DNA from: Clostridia bacterium
GTDB taxonomy: Bacteria; Bacillota; Clostridia; Oscillospirales; Butyricicoccaceae
DNA: 64,000 nucleotides
Direction of reading: 5' to 3'
Assembly (NCBI GenBank): GCA_017408985.1
Contig: JAFQTO010000070.1
Span: 62,001-126,000 of the forward strand
Position numbers and translations under genes: made by a program. The notes under the pieces were generated by a model. It made no database searches. It was not told where the DNA came from and worked only from the letters and a program-made list of their open reading frames with translations. Within the stretch, counting starts at the first letter, position 1; every line of letters begins with the position of its first letter. This document shows, in pieces, positions 34,035-42,794 of the stretch.

Positions 34035-35426
34035 TCAGTCAAAATTTATGGTCAGCCAGTCGTAGTTTGAGAATGATACGGTGTCGTTTGTTTTTCCCCC
34101 CGACATAAGGCTTGGGGTATATCTGCCGCGGTACTGCAGTCCGTTCTTTGTGTACACCATCATACACAGAGAGTAGGTGCTGTAGTCGGTCTTATCGGTG
34201 TCGAGCTTGCACACCACAAGCCGTTCTCCGTCGCAGTTCAAGAAGAGGTCGGATTTGGTAAGATAGTATATTTCTTCTTCATGGCGGTCTATCTCGGTCT
34301 TAAAGCTCAGAGCATACGTGCCGTCGGGATTCTCAGTATAAACGTAGAGATCGAATCTGTCCAGCATAAACGCTATAAATCCGTCGCCACGGTAATGGGA
34401 ATATCTGCTCTCCTGCTCCCCTGCTTTGCCAATATACAGCTTCTGCACCTGCTCATAGGTACTTGTATCTATCAGAGTCAGGGTGTATATGCCGTTCTCC
34501 ACGGTATACAGATACATCAGTCTGCCGTCGTCGCTTATTTCAAGCTCGATAATATAGGCGTCAGGGTCAAGAGTGAATACCGTCTGCATAGAGTCAACGC
34601 AGACCTCGTACCCGTCGCCCGAGCTTATATAGGGCAGCTTATATATGCCGAAGCCGCCTTTTATCAGGCTCGTGTCAACAAGCTTGTCGGCGTTGGTGTG
34701 TGCATCGAACACAAAACAGAAAGAGTCCCCGGTCTGCACGCTGTGGGTATAGATCTCAAAATGATCGCTCCCAGTATATCCGCCGCCCGTTGACACGCTG
34801 TTGCCGCTTATGCTCTTGCCTATGGATATGGTCAGGCGGCTTTCGGGCAGGACGGGTATTTTGAAATACTCGGTAAATGGGGTTATATACCGCCCGTGAT
34901 CGGCTTTGAGCGACTCGTCATTGCTGTACAGAACGTGGCTCGACCATCCCATATAGTTACCCGGCAGATTGATGAAAACCGCCAACGGATAATAGTCGTA
35001 GTAGTCCGAGAGGGCTACCTCTATCTCCTTTTGCTCACCCGGCTTGACCTCATTGTACAGCTGATTGTAGGCTTTTGTTATGCCCCCGTTGAGGCCGGTA
35101 TCAAAGCCGTACTTGATGTCGTCCTGCATCTCCATGGGGTGACTGTTGTCTACGTGCTCAAAACGCTGCTGGATATCGTAAAAGGTGTAATCGGTCTGCA
35201 CCACGTCTGCCGCGTCCACGCTGTAACGGGTATTCCAGAAGAGATACCGTCTGTAGTCGGTATCGATATCAAGGGTGATACCGCGTGCGGCACTCTCATC
35301 GCCGTACAGAGTCTGCTGTGCGACCGATACCTTGTCCTTGCCGCTCATAATGACCGCCGTTACGGCAGCGGTGGCGGCTATAAGCACCGCCAGCAGCACG
35401 CACGTTATACTCAATGCTTTTTTCAT
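34035..35426 (-). CDS. Exported membrane-anchored protein, paralogue 1 of the ABC operon
   Basis: 463 residues, no family recognised. A basic start (KKALSITC) and one membrane segment at about 5-28 leave the rest outside the cell. The N-terminal half is followed by a C-terminal region of repeated strands such as ISDDGRLMYLYTVENGIYTLTLIDTSTYEQ, which looks like beta-propeller blades. It is clearly homologous to the gene at 35490: shared GKDKVSVAQQT, GDESAARGITL, FVFDAHT, KGGFGIYKL and QTVFTLDP. The ATG at 35426 with GAGGAGG 7 bases upstream is chosen. It is the last gene of the operon. Confidence 0.82.
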   Translation of the reverse strand: MKKALSITCVLLAVLIAATAAVTAVIMSGKDKVSVAQQTLYGDESAARGITLDIDTDYRRYLFWNTRYSVDAADVVQTDYTFYDIQQRFEHVDNSHPMEMQDDIKYGFDTGLNGGITKAYNQLYNEVKPGEQKEIEVALSDYYDYYPLAVFINLPGNYMGWSSHVLYSNDESLKADHGRYITPFTEYFKIPVLPESRLTISIGKSISGNSVSTGGGYTGSDHFEIYTHSVQTGDSFCFVFDAHTNADKLVDTSLIKGGFGIYKLPYISSGDGYEVCVDSMQTVFTLDPDAYIIELEISDDGRLMYLYTVENGIYTLTLIDTSTYEQVQKLYIGKAGEQESRYSHYRGDGFIAFMLDRFDLYVYTENPDGTYALSFKTEIDRHEEEIYYLTKSDLFLNCDGERLVVCKLDTDKTDYSTYSLCMMVYTKNGLQYRGRYTPSLMSGGKTNDTVSFSNYDWLTINFD

Positions 35427-35489
35427 ACTCACGCCTCCTCGGTGTCTGCACCTCTGCCCACATTTTTCCCTCGGACAGAGGGTTTATGA

Positions 35490-36869
35490 TTATTCAAAGG
35501 ATATCTCAACCGGGCTGTCGGTCACAAAGCCGACCCTGTCGTCGTTCGTACCGCCCAGATGATCGGGGGCGTACCTGCCGTAATACTCAAGTCCGTTTGC
35601 CGTATACACCAGCATACCCAAAGTGTAATTATCCTCCAGTCTGCATACCGCAAGTCTGTCACCGTCACAGCCGTAGAACAGCTCAGGTGTAATATAAATG
35701 CTTGACTGTCTGAGGACAGTGATATTCTCGCCGTTTTGGTTAATGTAGGTTGCAAAGCGCAGCTCATAGGTACCGTCGTCTTTTGCGGAAAGCACGCAGA
35801 GTCGGTTTTTGTTTATAAGCACCGCAAGAAAGTTGCTGCCAAAAACATAGGAATGGCTTTTTGTCTCATCCACGGCTATGCCGAGGTGAAGTTTCTGCAG
35901 TTGGGTATAGTCCGTGGTGTCTATAGTGGTCACGGTATACATTCCGTCCTCTATGGTGAGCAGATAGAGACGTCTGCCGTCGTCGCTGAGCCTGAGCTTG
36001 AGGATGTTGGCTTTGGGGTCGAGGGTGAACACCGTCTGCAGAGAGTCGATATCCACGTCGATGTCACCTGACGGATACCCTTTTGTATAGGACAGTCGGT
36101 AGATGCCGAAACCGCCCTTTATCTCATTGGTTCGGACAAGATGTTTACCCGACGTGTGTGCGTCAAAGACAAAGTATATACAGTCGCCGCTGATAACGCT
36201 CTGAGAGTTCAGCTCAAAATGCTCTCCGCCGCGGTTTCCCTTTATGATGGTGGAGTTGCCCAGCTTGTTCATAGACACCTCAAGCTTATACGTCTCCAGC
36301 TCGTACAGTGGTATCTTGAAATACTCCCTGAACGCCGCCGTGACCCGGTCTATGTTATCGGCGTCTGAGTACACTCTCTTGCCCGACCACCCCACAGATG
36401 ATGCGGGGATATTGAGTGAAACGGTAATGGGGTAATACTTGCAATACTTGTACAGAAGCACGGTTTTGTCCACCGTTTCGCCTGCTGTGACTTCGGCTTT
36501 AAGCTGGGTGTACAGCTCGTTCATATCCCAATGGGTATCTTTTTTGTGGTCATAGCCGAAATCAAGACCCAGCAGCAAAGGCTCACTCTCGGTGCTGCTC
36601 ATATAATCCTGAGGCAGGTTTGTCAGTCTTTGGGTGGTGACGGGCGCAGAGCCGGAGCTTGCGGCACAGCTTGTATTCCAGAACAGCTGACGGTTGTATA
36701 CAGTCTGCATATTGAGTGTGATACCGCGTGCGGCACTCTCATCGCCGTAGATGGTCTGTTGTGTGACCGATACCTTGTCTTTGCCGTCCATAATGAGCAT
36801 TGATACGGCAACGGTGGAGGCTGTAAGCAGTATAAACAGCACGCACGTTATGCTCAATGCCTTTTTCAT
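35490..36869 (-). CDS. Exported membrane-anchored protein, paralogue 2 of the ABC operon
   Basis: 459 residues with the same plan as the gene at 34035: N-terminal anchor (KKALSITCVLFILLTAS), extracytoplasmic body, propeller-like C-terminal half (LRLSDDGRRLYLLTIEDGMYTVTTID). The coding DNA around the anchor is nearly the same in both copies: bases 36721-36783 and 35278-35340 share a 27-base run. This suggests a tandem duplication followed by divergence or local gene conversion. It begins 2 bases after the ABC ATPase, so it is cotranscribed. I would guess a surface sensor or accessory for the transporter, with no direct proof. Confidence 0.82.
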   Translation of the reverse strand: MKKALSITCVLFILLTASTVAVSMLIMDGKDKVSVTQQTIYGDESAARGITLNMQTVYNRQLFWNTSCAASSGSAPVTTQRLTNLPQDYMSSTESEPLLLGLDFGYDHKKDTHWDMNELYTQLKAEVTAGETVDKTVLLYKYCKYYPITVSLNIPASSVGWSGKRVYSDADNIDRVTAAFREYFKIPLYELETYKLEVSMNKLGNSTIIKGNRGGEHFELNSQSVISGDCIYFVFDAHTSGKHLVRTNEIKGGFGIYRLSYTKGYPSGDIDVDIDSLQTVFTLDPKANILKLRLSDDGRRLYLLTIEDGMYTVTTIDTTDYTQLQKLHLGIAVDETKSHSYVFGSNFLAVLINKNRLCVLSAKDDGTYELRFATYINQNGENITVLRQSSIYITPELFYGCDGDRLAVCRLEDNYTLGMLVYTANGLEYYGRYAPDHLGGTNDDRVGFVTDSPVEISFE

Positions 36870-36871
36870 AC

Positions 36872-37606
36872 CTACACCTCCCCGTCGCAGAGTTCATCAA
36901 GGGCGCGGCTGACACGGTCGGCGCGGTAATGATAGGTCTCCTTTATATAGGTTATGAGATCTTTGCCCTCGTCCTCAAGCTGACTTGTGTACACGTCGCC
37001 CACGATCTCGCCGCCGCGGATAAGCACCGCTCTGCCGATAAAGTCGGACACTTCCTCTATCAGATGGGTACTTAAGAGCACGGTCTCACGCTCGGTAAGA
37101 ATGCCCAGAAGCACTTTGTAAAAATCCTCGCGGTTAAAGATATCGTTGCCTGCAAATGGCTCATCCATCAGGATATAATCAGCGCCCTGACAGAGGGCTA
37201 AAATGACCTCAAACTGGTTCTTCTGTCCGGTGGAAAAGCTCTTGACGGGCTTGCTCATAGGCAGCTCAAAAAAGTCCATCAGCGCCATAAACCGCTTGTC
37301 TGAAAAATCGGGAAAGTGCTCCTTGTAAAAATCTCTGTGGCCCTCAGCCGTAAGATTGCCGAAAAATGAATGCTCGCTGGTGGCAAAGGATATTTTGGCG
37401 ATATTTTTGCGGGTTATTTTCTCCCCGTCAAGGGTGATGTCTCCCGTATAGGGCAGAAAACCTAAGATACACTTCATCAGCGTACTTTTGCCCGCGCCGT
37501 TTTCACCGAAAAGACCCACTATCTCGCCTCTCGGCAGCTGCAGGGACACGCCCTTGAGGGCTTCTTTTCCGCCGTAGCTTTTTTTGAGTTCTTCTATTCT
37601 TATCAT
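36872..37606 (-). CDS. ABC transporter ATP-binding protein
   Basis: 244 residues. Walker A is GLFGENGAGKSTLMKC, the signature is SFSTGQKNQFEVILAL (a variant LSGGQ), Walker B is YILMDEPFAGND, and the His switch is LLSTHLIEE. The variant signature STGQK and short length match the YtrB-like group of ABC ATPases. The ATG at 37606 with GGAGG is chosen: the longer in-frame reading (to 37858) runs over the permease gene in another frame. It overlaps the permease stop by 4 bases. Confidence 0.92.
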   Translation of the reverse strand: MIRIEELKKSYGGKEALKGVSLQLPRGEIVGLFGENGAGKSTLMKCILGFLPYTGDITLDGEKITRKNIAKISFATSEHSFFGNLTAEGHRDFYKEHFPDFSDKRFMALMDFFELPMSKPVKSFSTGQKNQFEVILALCQGADYILMDEPFAGNDIFNREDFYKVLLGILTERETVLLSTHLIEEVSDFIGRAVLIRGGEIVGDVYTSQLEDEGKDLITYIKETYHYRADRVSRALDELCDGEV

Positions 37607-38121
37607 ATTATATTCCTCCAAAGTTTTGCCCATTGATGGGGCTGCAGGCATTGATCGGGTGTAAATATCATATATGTGGCAAAGCATATCATAGTCATTA
37701 CAAAGGCGACAACCAATATTGCCGCAATTGCAAGCAGGGGGAGCGTGATGCTTCGCTTGTGTATCTCCCAGCGGTCGGGCAGACGGCGCATAGTGTAGAT
37801 GCTCTTGCTGCCGCGATAATATGACATATAAAAATACACTGCATATCCCAGCATCCAAAGCGCCAGAATGTTAAAGATTATAAGACTGCCGCCTAAAGTG
37901 TCCGTAAAGTCGGGCATGACCGCGCCTTCGTATATATGCTTCACCCCTAAGTAGGTGTAATACAGATCGTCAAGATCAGCAGAGTAGCTGATCAAAAAGG
38001 CGAAAAACGCCCAGAGTGCCGCGATTATATTGCCGCCTACAAAGCTGTCGGTCATATGCTTGAGGGGCATACCCGGGGGCGCAAAGCGGTCAAATCGCAG
38101 CGCCGTTTTCGTAGATCTCAT
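37603..38121 (-). CDS. Small membrane permease subunit of the YtrA-type ABC operon
   Basis: 172 residues with about three to four membrane segments (around 30-50, 78-98 and 128-155). It is not recognisable by motif, but position between a second permease and the ATPase, with overlaps at both ends (32 bases and ATGA), supports a transporter subunit. GGGAGG lies 6 bases before the ATG at 38121. Its small size suggests a partner for the larger permease in a heterodimer. Confidence 0.78.
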   Translation of the reverse strand: MRSTKTALRFDRFAPPGMPLKHMTDSFVGGNIIAALWAFFAFLISYSADLDDLYYTYLGVKHIYEGAVMPDFTDTLGGSLIIFNILALWMLGYAVYFYMSYYRGSKSIYTMRRLPDRWEIHKRSITLPLLAIAAILVVAFVMTMICFATYMIFTPDQCLQPHQWAKLWRNII

Positions 38122-38821
38122 CTTCTTCCTCCCACGTAAAGACGTCGAACAGAGCTTTTCCCGCAGTCAAAAAGGTAACGAAAGGCAGCATTCCGAAATA
38201 TCCCAGTTTGTTGACGAAAGAGAACATGACCACGACCGTATTGACCACCACCGTAAATCCGAAGCTGCCGCGGCGGTTCATAAAGGGGAAATGGGCGGTG
38301 CATACAGCCATACTCACAAGAGCCATAACTATATATGCCCATCTTACCGTTTCCTGCAGGGGCAGGATGCTGTGCAGAAAGTCACTGCGGTAAAAGGCGA
38401 GGAACACCGTATGACCGCTTACCATATCCGCAGGGGCAAGATGGGTATAGAGCATACACAGTCCGTATGCGGTCAATATCTGCATACAGAGGAGCATCAC
38501 GAATGCCGTCAGATTGTATACGCTCTGGCAGACGAACACGGCTTTTTCGCTTATTTGCAGGCGGCGGAAGGTGTAGCCGCTGCGGCTTTTGAAATCGCAG
38601 CCGGGCAGAACGAGAATAGCGGCAAACAGCACGAACCATACTGCAAACACTATGGCTGTACGGGAGCTTTTTACAAGCAGCTCGATCCCGTAGTCGGGGT
38701 AGGTCTTCATAGCGGTAATAAACATTATTATCTCGGCGGCAACGGCAAGCACCGACACGCCCAGCAGCTTATACAGAGTGCTGCGGCAGAAAAGTCCTGC
38801 AACGGATAGATATTTCTTCAT
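38090..38821 (-). CDS. ABC transporter permease subunit
   Basis: 243 residues with six likely membrane segments, ABC-2 type: LLGVSVLAVAAEIIMFI, IVFAVWFVLFAAILVLPG, AFVMLLCMQILTAYGLC and further stretches. No motif assigns a substrate. The ATG at 38821 has GGGAGTG upstream and lies just after the regulator's stop at 38827. The last 32 bases overlap the next permease. Homologous operons controlled by YtrA-type repressors respond to cell-wall-active agents in Bacillus; whether that holds here is unknown. Confidence 0.82.
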   Translation of the reverse strand: MKKYLSVAGLFCRSTLYKLLGVSVLAVAAEIIMFITAMKTYPDYGIELLVKSSRTAIVFAVWFVLFAAILVLPGCDFKSRSGYTFRRLQISEKAVFVCQSVYNLTAFVMLLCMQILTAYGLCMLYTHLAPADMVSGHTVFLAFYRSDFLHSILPLQETVRWAYIVMALVSMAVCTAHFPFMNRRGSFGFTVVVNTVVVMFSFVNKLGYFGMLPFVTFLTAGKALFDVFTWEEEDEIYENGAAI

Positions 38822-38826
38822 AGTTT

Positions 38827-39198
38827 TCACTCCCAATTCCTGTCTATGAGCTCCAAAGCGGCGTCTTTTGCAAGTCCCAGATGTTTCAGCGCTTCCACCG
38901 ATTTTTGTATCTCGGCTTTGACAAGCTCTGCTCTGATATCGCTTCTGCGGCTCTCGGTCACCGATACCACGCTGCCCGCGCCCGGGTGGGACAGAATGAT
39001 GCCCTCGTCCTCGAGCAGTTTGTACGCCTTCTGCACCGTGTTGGGGTTGACGCCCAGAAGTGTGGACAGCACACGCCTCGAGGGCAGCTCGTCGCCGTTT
39101 GCAATACTGCCCGATGCCACACCGCTTTTGACGTACATTATTATCTGCAGATAAATAGGCGAGCCGTCTGTAATATTAAGGTCTGCAAAGGATATCAT
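38827..39198 (-). CDS. GntR-family regulator, YtrA subfamily
   Basis: 123 residues, the short YtrA type: an N-terminal winged helix (PIYLQIIMYVKSGVASGSIANGDELPSRRVLSTLLGVNPNTVQKAYKLLEDEGIILSHPG) with a brief helical tail instead of an effector domain. Such regulators usually repress their own ABC operon. Two near-identical palindromes (39216-39241 and 39243-39272) overlap and follow its promoter. The ATG at 39198 is preferred; AAGGA lies about 11 bases upstream. It is the first gene of the operon. Confidence 0.93.
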   Translation of the reverse strand: MISFADLNITDGSPIYLQIIMYVKSGVASGSIANGDELPSRRVLSTLLGVNPNTVQKAYKLLEDEGIILSHPGAGSVVSVTESRRSDIRAELVKAEIQKSVEALKHLGLAKDAALELIDRNWE

Positions 39199-39215
39199 CT
39201 GTATCACCGTCCTTA

Positions 39216-39241
39216 AACTGTATTAGTTGTGTAGTACAGTT
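39216..39241. promoter_or_regulatory. YtrA-type operator, downstream copy
   Basis: AACTGTATTA, 6-base spacer, TAGTACAGTT, one mismatch between arms. It lies between the promoter and the start codon, its centre 29 bases from that of the second operator. Confidence 0.7.
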
Positions 39242-39242
39242 C

Positions 39243-39272
39243 TCAACTGTATTATACAAGTAATACAGTTGA
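39243..39272. promoter_or_regulatory. YtrA-type operator, upstream copy
   Basis: TCAACTGTATTA (39243-39254), 6 bases, TAATACAGTTGA (39261-39272): perfect 12-base arms covering the -10 and most of the spacer of the operon promoter. Confidence 0.78.
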
Positions 39273-39280
39273 GTTGTCAA
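39251..39280 (-). promoter_or_regulatory. Promoter of the YtrA-type ABC operon
   Basis: Minus strand TTGACA (39280-39275), 18-base spacer, TATAAT (39256-39251): full consensus for both boxes, so a strong promoter likely held by a repressor. Confidence 0.85.
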
Positions 39281-39297
39281 TATATTTTTTGCACAGC

Positions 39298-39332
39298 AAA
39301 AAGCCGCCCCCATAAAAATCGGGGCGGCTTTG
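39298..39332 (-). terminator. Terminator after the FadR-type regulator
   Basis: Minus strand AAAGCCGCCCCG, loop of T and A, GGGGGCGGCTTTTTG. It separates the regulator gene at 39353 from the YtrA operon. Confidence 0.85.
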
Positions 39333-39352
39333 GTTTTTGGCTATCAGACCGT

Positions 39353-39973
39353 TCAGTCCTCTTCCTCAATGTAGAAGAGCAGGTCGGTCTTTATCGCCTC
39401 TTCCAGGGCGGGCAGGTCTCTGTTTCTCAGAGCTTTTATCATCATCTCGTGACGTTCCACCGATGCGTCGTTCTCCGAATTGTCAAAGAACAGCAGATAG
39501 ATGGTGCATTTGTTATATATCTCATTAAGGAACTTTTCCAGATAGGGGTTGCCCGATGCTTTGACAAGCTCCCAATGTATCTCACGGTTGATGCGCACGA
39601 ATTCGGGCAGGGAGAATTTCCGCAGCAGGCGTTTCTGCGCTCCGACCATACTCTCCATACGGTCAATGGCTTCGTCGGTTATCTTGTCAATAGCGGCACG
39701 GGCGGCGGCTGTCTCCAGAAGCAGACGTGTCTCAAACGCCATTATCATCTCGTCCTTGGTAGGGGTGATGAGGCAGGCGGAATGGTTGGGGGTACTGACT
39801 ATATAACCCTCGTGCTCCAGTCTGGTCAGCGCGCTTCGCACAGATATACGGGATACGTTGGTTTTTTTGGCGATATCCTCTTCTATAATGCGGTTGCCCG
39901 GAAAGATGGCTCTGGCAAGTATCTGTTCTCTGATATAGTTATATACGATGTCAACGCTTGTCGATTCTCTCAT
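39353..39973 (-). CDS. GntR-family regulator, FadR subfamily
   Basis: 206 residues. The N-terminal winged helix reads IVYNYIREQILARAIFPGNRIIEEDIAKKTNVSRISVRSALTRLEHEGYI. The C-terminal all-helical FCD effector domain includes RLLLETAAARAAID, FVRINREIHWELVKASGNPYLEKF and RHEMMIKALRNRD, with probable metal-binding His/Asp residues. The ATG at 39973 is chosen; a 25-codon extension upstream runs through the promoter. No metabolic genes adjoin it, so its target and ligand are unknown; the sugar-acid genes at 57.7 kb are possible but far away. Confidence 0.9.
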   Translation of the reverse strand: MRESTSVDIVYNYIREQILARAIFPGNRIIEEDIAKKTNVSRISVRSALTRLEHEGYIVSTPNHSACLITPTKDEMIMAFETRLLLETAAARAAIDKITDEAIDRMESMVGAQKRLLRKFSLPEFVRINREIHWELVKASGNPYLEKFLNEIYNKCTIYLLFFDNSENDASVERHEMMIKALRNRDLPALEEAIKTDLLFYIEEED

Positions 39974-40018
39974 CCTATCCCTCTCTCGATCACACGGTAT
40001 ACTTTTCAGTCTATCTGT

Positions 40019-40048
40019 ATTATATACTGAACAGCTACGGGTTGTCAA
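40019..40048 (-). promoter_or_regulatory. Promoter of the FadR-type regulator
   Basis: Minus strand TTGACA (40048-40043), 18-base spacer, TATAAT (40024-40019), 46 bases before the start. It lies just past the RNase J stop. Confidence 0.82.
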
Positions 40049-40054
40049 TCGGCA

Positions 40055-41956
40055 TTATTCTATCTCTGTTATTACGGGTACGATGGCGGGGTTGCGCTTG
40101 GTCTTTTTGTACAGAAAATCGCTCAGCTTGTCGCTTACCGCGTCTCTGACGGCTTTGATGCCCACCTCTCTGCGTGAGAGTGCGAAGTTAAGGGCATCGC
40201 GGGTGACCTGCTCCATTTCGGAGATAAGCTCCTCGGCTTCCTTGACGAAGATAAAACCGCGGGAAATTATGGTGGGTTCGGTGAGTATTCTGCGCTCGTA
40301 CATATCCACGGCGGCGGATGCAACTATAACGCCGTCCTGACCTATCAGTCTGCGCTCACGGAGCACCGAGGTACCCACGTCGCCTACTCCGTAGCCGTCC
40401 ACAAGCACCCTGCCCGAGGGCACCGACGCGCCCCAGCGGGCTTTGCCGTTTCCTATCTCCAGCACTCTGCCCAGATCGGTGAGGAAGATATTTTCGGAGT
40501 CCATTCCCGTCTGCTGAGCAAGAAACGCGTTGCATTTGAGATGTCTGTACTCACCGTGAACGGGCATAAAATACTTGGGTTTGATAAGGGACAGCATCAG
40601 CTTGAGCTCTTCCTGACAGGCGTGACCCGACACGTGTATGTCGGCAAGACGCTCGTATACCACCTCTGCGCCCTTGCGGATAAGCTCGTTTATCATATGA
40701 TAGACAGATTTTTCGTTGCCGGGGATGGGGCTTGCGGCGATAAGTATCTTGTCGTTGGGACCTACGTCCACCTGACGGTGGCTGGAATACGCCATACGGT
40801 ACAGCGCACTCATAGCCTCGCCCTGACTGCCCGTGGTGATGATGACCAGCTTGTCGTCGGGGTATTTTTTGACCTGAGCAAGCTCTATGATACGGTTCTT
40901 GTCGGGACGGATATAGCCAAGCTCACTGCCGACCTTGAGGATATTCTCCATACTCCTGCCCGACACGGCGACCTTGCGGTCGTGCTTGGCGGCGATCTCG
41001 ATGATCTTCTGGATACGGTGGACGTTGGAGGCAAAGGATGCGACTATGATGCGCTTTTTGCAGTCCTTGAACTCACGCTCAAAGGAGTCGCTGACGCGCC
41101 GCTCACTCATAGCGATGCCCGCTCTGTCGGCGTTGGTGGAGTCCATCATAAGCAGCTCCACGCCCTTTCTTCCCAGCTCGCCGAAGCGCTGCAGGTCGAT
41201 CATCTCACCGTCAACGGGGGTGGTGTCTATCTTGAAGTCGCCCGTAAACACCACCATACCCACGGGGGTCTTGATGGCAAGGGCGCAGGCATCGGGGACA
41301 GAGTGATTGACTCTGACAAACTCCACGGAGAAGCAGCCTATCTTGACGGTGTCACCTGCTTTGCGCACCTTGAGCTTGACGTCTCGGAGGTTCTTATGCT
41401 CCTGCAGGCGCAAAGATACCAATCCCTCGGTCAGCGCAGTACAGTATATGGGCACGTTGAAGTTGCGCAGAAAATAAGGCAGACCGCCTATATGGTCCTC
41501 GTGGGCGTGAGTAATGAAAACGCCCTTGACCTTGTCTATGTTCTTCTGCAGATAAGTAGTATCGGGAATGACCAGATCGACGCCTAACAGCTCATCGTCG
41601 GGGAAGGTCATACCGCAGTCGATAACGATTATCTCGTCGCCGTACTCCAGCACGGTCATATTCTTGCCTATCTCACCCACGCCGCCCAGCGGGATAACGC
41701 GTAGGAGCTTGGACTGTTTGCCGCGGCTGTTTTCCTCCTGCTGCTCGATGAGCTGGGCGAGGGTTTTGAACTCTTTTTCCGTCTTTTTGGTTTGGGCGGT
41801 CTTTTTTGCGGGCAGGCGTTTTTTGCCCTCGCTCTTTGCCGCTTTGGCAGGCTTTGATTTGTCCTGAACAGGCTTGCTCTTTGTGCTTTTGCGGGTCCTG
41901 TATTTGGTCAGCGATTCTTTTTCTTTTTTGTCTTTTGAAGATGTTTTTTCTGCCAT
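40055..41956 (-). CDS. rnj: Ribonuclease J with lysine-rich N-terminal extension
   Basis: 633 residues. The RNase J core starts near residue 84 (LLRVIPLGGVGEIGKNMTVLEY). The beta-lactamase metal motif HAHEDHIGG follows, then NHSVPDACALAI, FTGDFKID, the beta-CASP block with TTGSQGEAMSAL, HVSGHACQEEL and PVHGEYRHL. It degrades and matures RNA from the 5' end and internally. The first about 83 residues are lysine-, serine- and threonine-rich and probably unstructured, longer than in Bacillus RNase J1. GGAG precedes the ATG. It is headed by a promoter at 42108-42136 and a leader of about 150 bases. Confidence 0.95.
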   Translation of the reverse strand: MAEKTSSKDKKEKESLTKYRTRKSTKSKPVQDKSKPAKAAKSEGKKRLPAKKTAQTKKTEKEFKTLAQLIEQQEENSRGKQSKLLRVIPLGGVGEIGKNMTVLEYGDEIIVIDCGMTFPDDELLGVDLVIPDTTYLQKNIDKVKGVFITHAHEDHIGGLPYFLRNFNVPIYCTALTEGLVSLRLQEHKNLRDVKLKVRKAGDTVKIGCFSVEFVRVNHSVPDACALAIKTPVGMVVFTGDFKIDTTPVDGEMIDLQRFGELGRKGVELLMMDSTNADRAGIAMSERRVSDSFEREFKDCKKRIIVASFASNVHRIQKIIEIAAKHDRKVAVSGRSMENILKVGSELGYIRPDKNRIIELAQVKKYPDDKLVIITTGSQGEAMSALYRMAYSSHRQVDVGPNDKILIAASPIPGNEKSVYHMINELIRKGAEVVYERLADIHVSGHACQEELKLMLSLIKPKYFMPVHGEYRHLKCNAFLAQQTGMDSENIFLTDLGRVLEIGNGKARWGASVPSGRVLVDGYGVGDVGTSVLRERRLIGQDGVIVASAAVDMYERRILTEPTIISRGFIFVKEAEELISEMEQVTRDALNFALSRREVGIKAVRDAVSDKLSDFLYKKTKRNPAIVPVITEIE

Positions 41957-42107
41957 AAAATCTCCTTTTTTGCACCGCAACAACAGCCGCACGCAAATAT
42001 CCTGCGCGCGGTCGGGTTGACGGCTTTGTATTTTTTGTATATGCAGGCTTAATCAGTTAAGCCCAAAAGTCTAACTAAAAGTTTTAAAATATCTTGTATC
42101 TTTTGCA

Positions 42108-42136
42108 ATCATATCACATTAAGGGAACTTTTGCAA
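42108..42136 (-). promoter_or_regulatory. Promoter of the RNase J gene
   Basis: Minus strand TTGCAA (42136-42131), 17-base spacer, TATGAT (42113-42108). The leader of about 150 bases to the ATG holds a small GCTTAACTGATTAAGC palindrome (42047-42062) and no known riboswitch that I can recognise. Confidence 0.62.
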
Positions 42137-42143
42137 ATATTTT

Positions 42144-42794
42144 TCATTGCCCTTTTTCGGCATTTTTCTCATCGATCATTCTGTGCAGACAGAAAAGGGC
42201 GTGACTGAGGCTTCCCACCTCGTCGCACAGTCCAAGTCTGACGGCGTCCTCGCCGCAGACCACGCTGCCTATATCCCCCATCAGCTGTCCCGTCTGCATC
42301 ATCAGCTCCTTCATACACTCGGCGGTGACATTGGAGTTGGAGGTGACAAAATCCACTATCCTCTCCTGTATCCGCTCAAAGTATGACACCGTCTGCGGCA
42401 CACCCAGCACCGTACCGTTAAGCCGTACGGGGTGCAGGGTCATGGATGCGGTGGGAGCGATAAAGCATCTTTTTGCCGCAACTGCCAGAGGCACTCCTAT
42501 GGAATGTCCACCGCCCAGAACAAGGGAAACCGTAGGCTTGCTCATACCCGCAATAAGCTCGGCAATGGCAAGCCCCGCCTCTATATCTCCCCCTACGGTA
42601 TTGATGAGAATAAGCAGTCCGTCTATATCGCCGCTCTCCTCTATAGCGGCAAGATCGGGCAAAAGATGTTCGTATTTGGTGGTTTTGGTCTGAGACGAAA
42701 GCTCATAATGCCCCTCTATCTGCCCGATTATGGTCAGGCAGTGGATATTGTGTCGGGGGCCGTCGGTCTGTGTGGTTATTTTTTCGTTATTCAT
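42144..42794 (-). CDS. TepA-like ClpP-family serine protease
   Basis: 216 residues of the ClpP/crotonase fold: [37 protein letters not shown] with the nucleophile Ser in GHSIG, and [12 protein letters not shown] with a candidate His. These match the TepA (translocation-enhancing protein) group of Firmicutes rather than canonical ClpP. There is no signal peptide. Between the upstream stop (42817) and the ATG a small palindrome AGGGG-N7-CCCCT (42795-42811) covers the apparent ribosome site. A role in protein quality control or sporulation-associated proteolysis is inference. Confidence 0.87.
   Translation of the reverse strand: MNNEKITTQTDGPRHNIHCLTIIGQIEGHYELSSQTKTTKYEHLLPDLAAIEESGDIDGLLILINTVGGDIEAGLAIAELIAGMSKPTVSLVLGGGHSIGVPLAVAAKRCFIAPTASMTLHPVRLNGTVLGVPQTVSYFERIQERIVDFVTSNSNVTAECMKELMMQTGQLMGDIGSVVCGEDAVRLGLCDEVGSLSHALFCLHRMIDEKNAEKGQ

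Noticed and set aside
37607-37858. An N-terminal extension of 84 codons on the ABC ATPase
   Set aside because: It would overlap the upstream permease in another frame. The ATG at 37606 has GGAGG and begins exactly where ABC ATPases begin.
41957-42130. Possible riboswitch in the RNase J leader
   Set aside because: Only one small palindrome is visible and no conserved core of a known class. Long leaders alone do not show a riboswitch.
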